From positions 1,674,001-1,738,000 of the forward strand of contig NZ_CP094828.1 of NCBI RefSeq assembly GCF_022865125.1: 64,000 bases of DNA, read 5' to 3'. A program made the translations under genes and the position numbers. Shown one piece after another: positions 63,953-64,000 of this stretch. Positions within the stretch are counted from its first letter, which is position 1; every line of letters begins with the position of its first letter. This stretch comes from Acuticoccus sp. I52.16.1. GTDB lineage: Bacteria > Pseudomonadota > Alphaproteobacteria > Rhizobiales > Amorphaceae. The notes under the pieces are model-generated. The model had not been told where the DNA came from, did no database searches, and saw nothing but the letters and a program-made list of their open reading frames with translations.

Positions 63953-64000
63953 CCGCGCCGCGGCGGGCCGCCGACGGGCGCCACCCGCCGTCGGCACGAC

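Overview
The window comes from a high-GC (about 70%) alphaproteobacterial chromosome, most likely Hyphomicrobiales (Rhizobiales). The evidence is the gene set (trcR/DUF1013, DUF1192, DUF2125, DUF1178, the DUF4175/TIGR02302 protein, ftsEX next to plsC, argH-lptM-lysA, rpoN-hpf-ptsN) and the gene order. The genus is not identified. Almost all coding sequence is at GC-rich third positions, which gives many long spurious antisense frames.

Layout. (1) 1-9.6 kb: a truncated M20-type hydrolase start, then an exopolysaccharide locus: a Wzy/ExoQ-like ligase/polymerase, two glycosyltransferases, a polysaccharide pyruvyl transferase, a Wzx-type flippase, and two GH16 glycanases flanking the synthesis genes. 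One GH16 has a normal signal peptide. The other has no signal peptide and carries three copies of a C-terminal beta-rich module. (2) 9.7-21.6 kb: a BacNav-type sodium channel, BolA, two S11 D,D-carboxypeptidases, YraN, tRNA-Gly(CCC), gpsA, a secreted HAD phosphatase, bifunctional PutA and a LysR regulator. (3) 21.6-23.7 kb: a comparatively AT-rich intergenic region with several inverted and direct repeats, ahead of an RTX-type secreted protein. (4) 23.7-35 kb: an FAD disulfide oxidoreductase, a CAP lipoprotein, a methyltransferase, comF, grxC, DUF1178; then metX-metW diverging from chorismate mutase-hisC-tyrA, DUF2125 and a ChaC-like cyclotransferase. (5) 35-35.8 kb: a complete IS5-type insertion sequence with a -1 frameshift transposase, sitting in the stop codon once shared by two convergent genes. 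(6) 35.8-47.9 kb: ftsE-ftsX-plsC, the DUF4175 protein, argH-lptM-lysA, a TlpA thioredoxin, an L,D-transpeptidase and a K+ channel with a zinc ribbon. (7) 48-56.3 kb: a giant alpha-2-macroglobulin with pbpC, a LysE exporter and a DUF1127 protein. (8) 56.6-64 kb: an ArsR regulator, trcR, a quinone oxidoreductase, DUF1192, yciB, and lptB-rpoN-hpf-ptsN.

Much of the window serves the cell envelope: exopolysaccharide synthesis and trimming, peptidoglycan remodelling (two D,D-carboxypeptidases, an L,D-transpeptidase, PBP1C with its macroglobulin partner), the FtsEX division complex and LPS export. The rest is amino-acid biosynthesis (Met, His, Tyr/Phe, Arg, Lys), proline catabolism and nitrogen/stress control. 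No CRISPR array, prophage or recognised defence island is visible. The least ordinary items are an FtsX with a disordered N-terminal region of about 430 residues, the triple-module GH16 enzyme, the RTX protein with CBM2-like C-terminal modules, and the IS that rebuilt three stop codons from one CTAG target.
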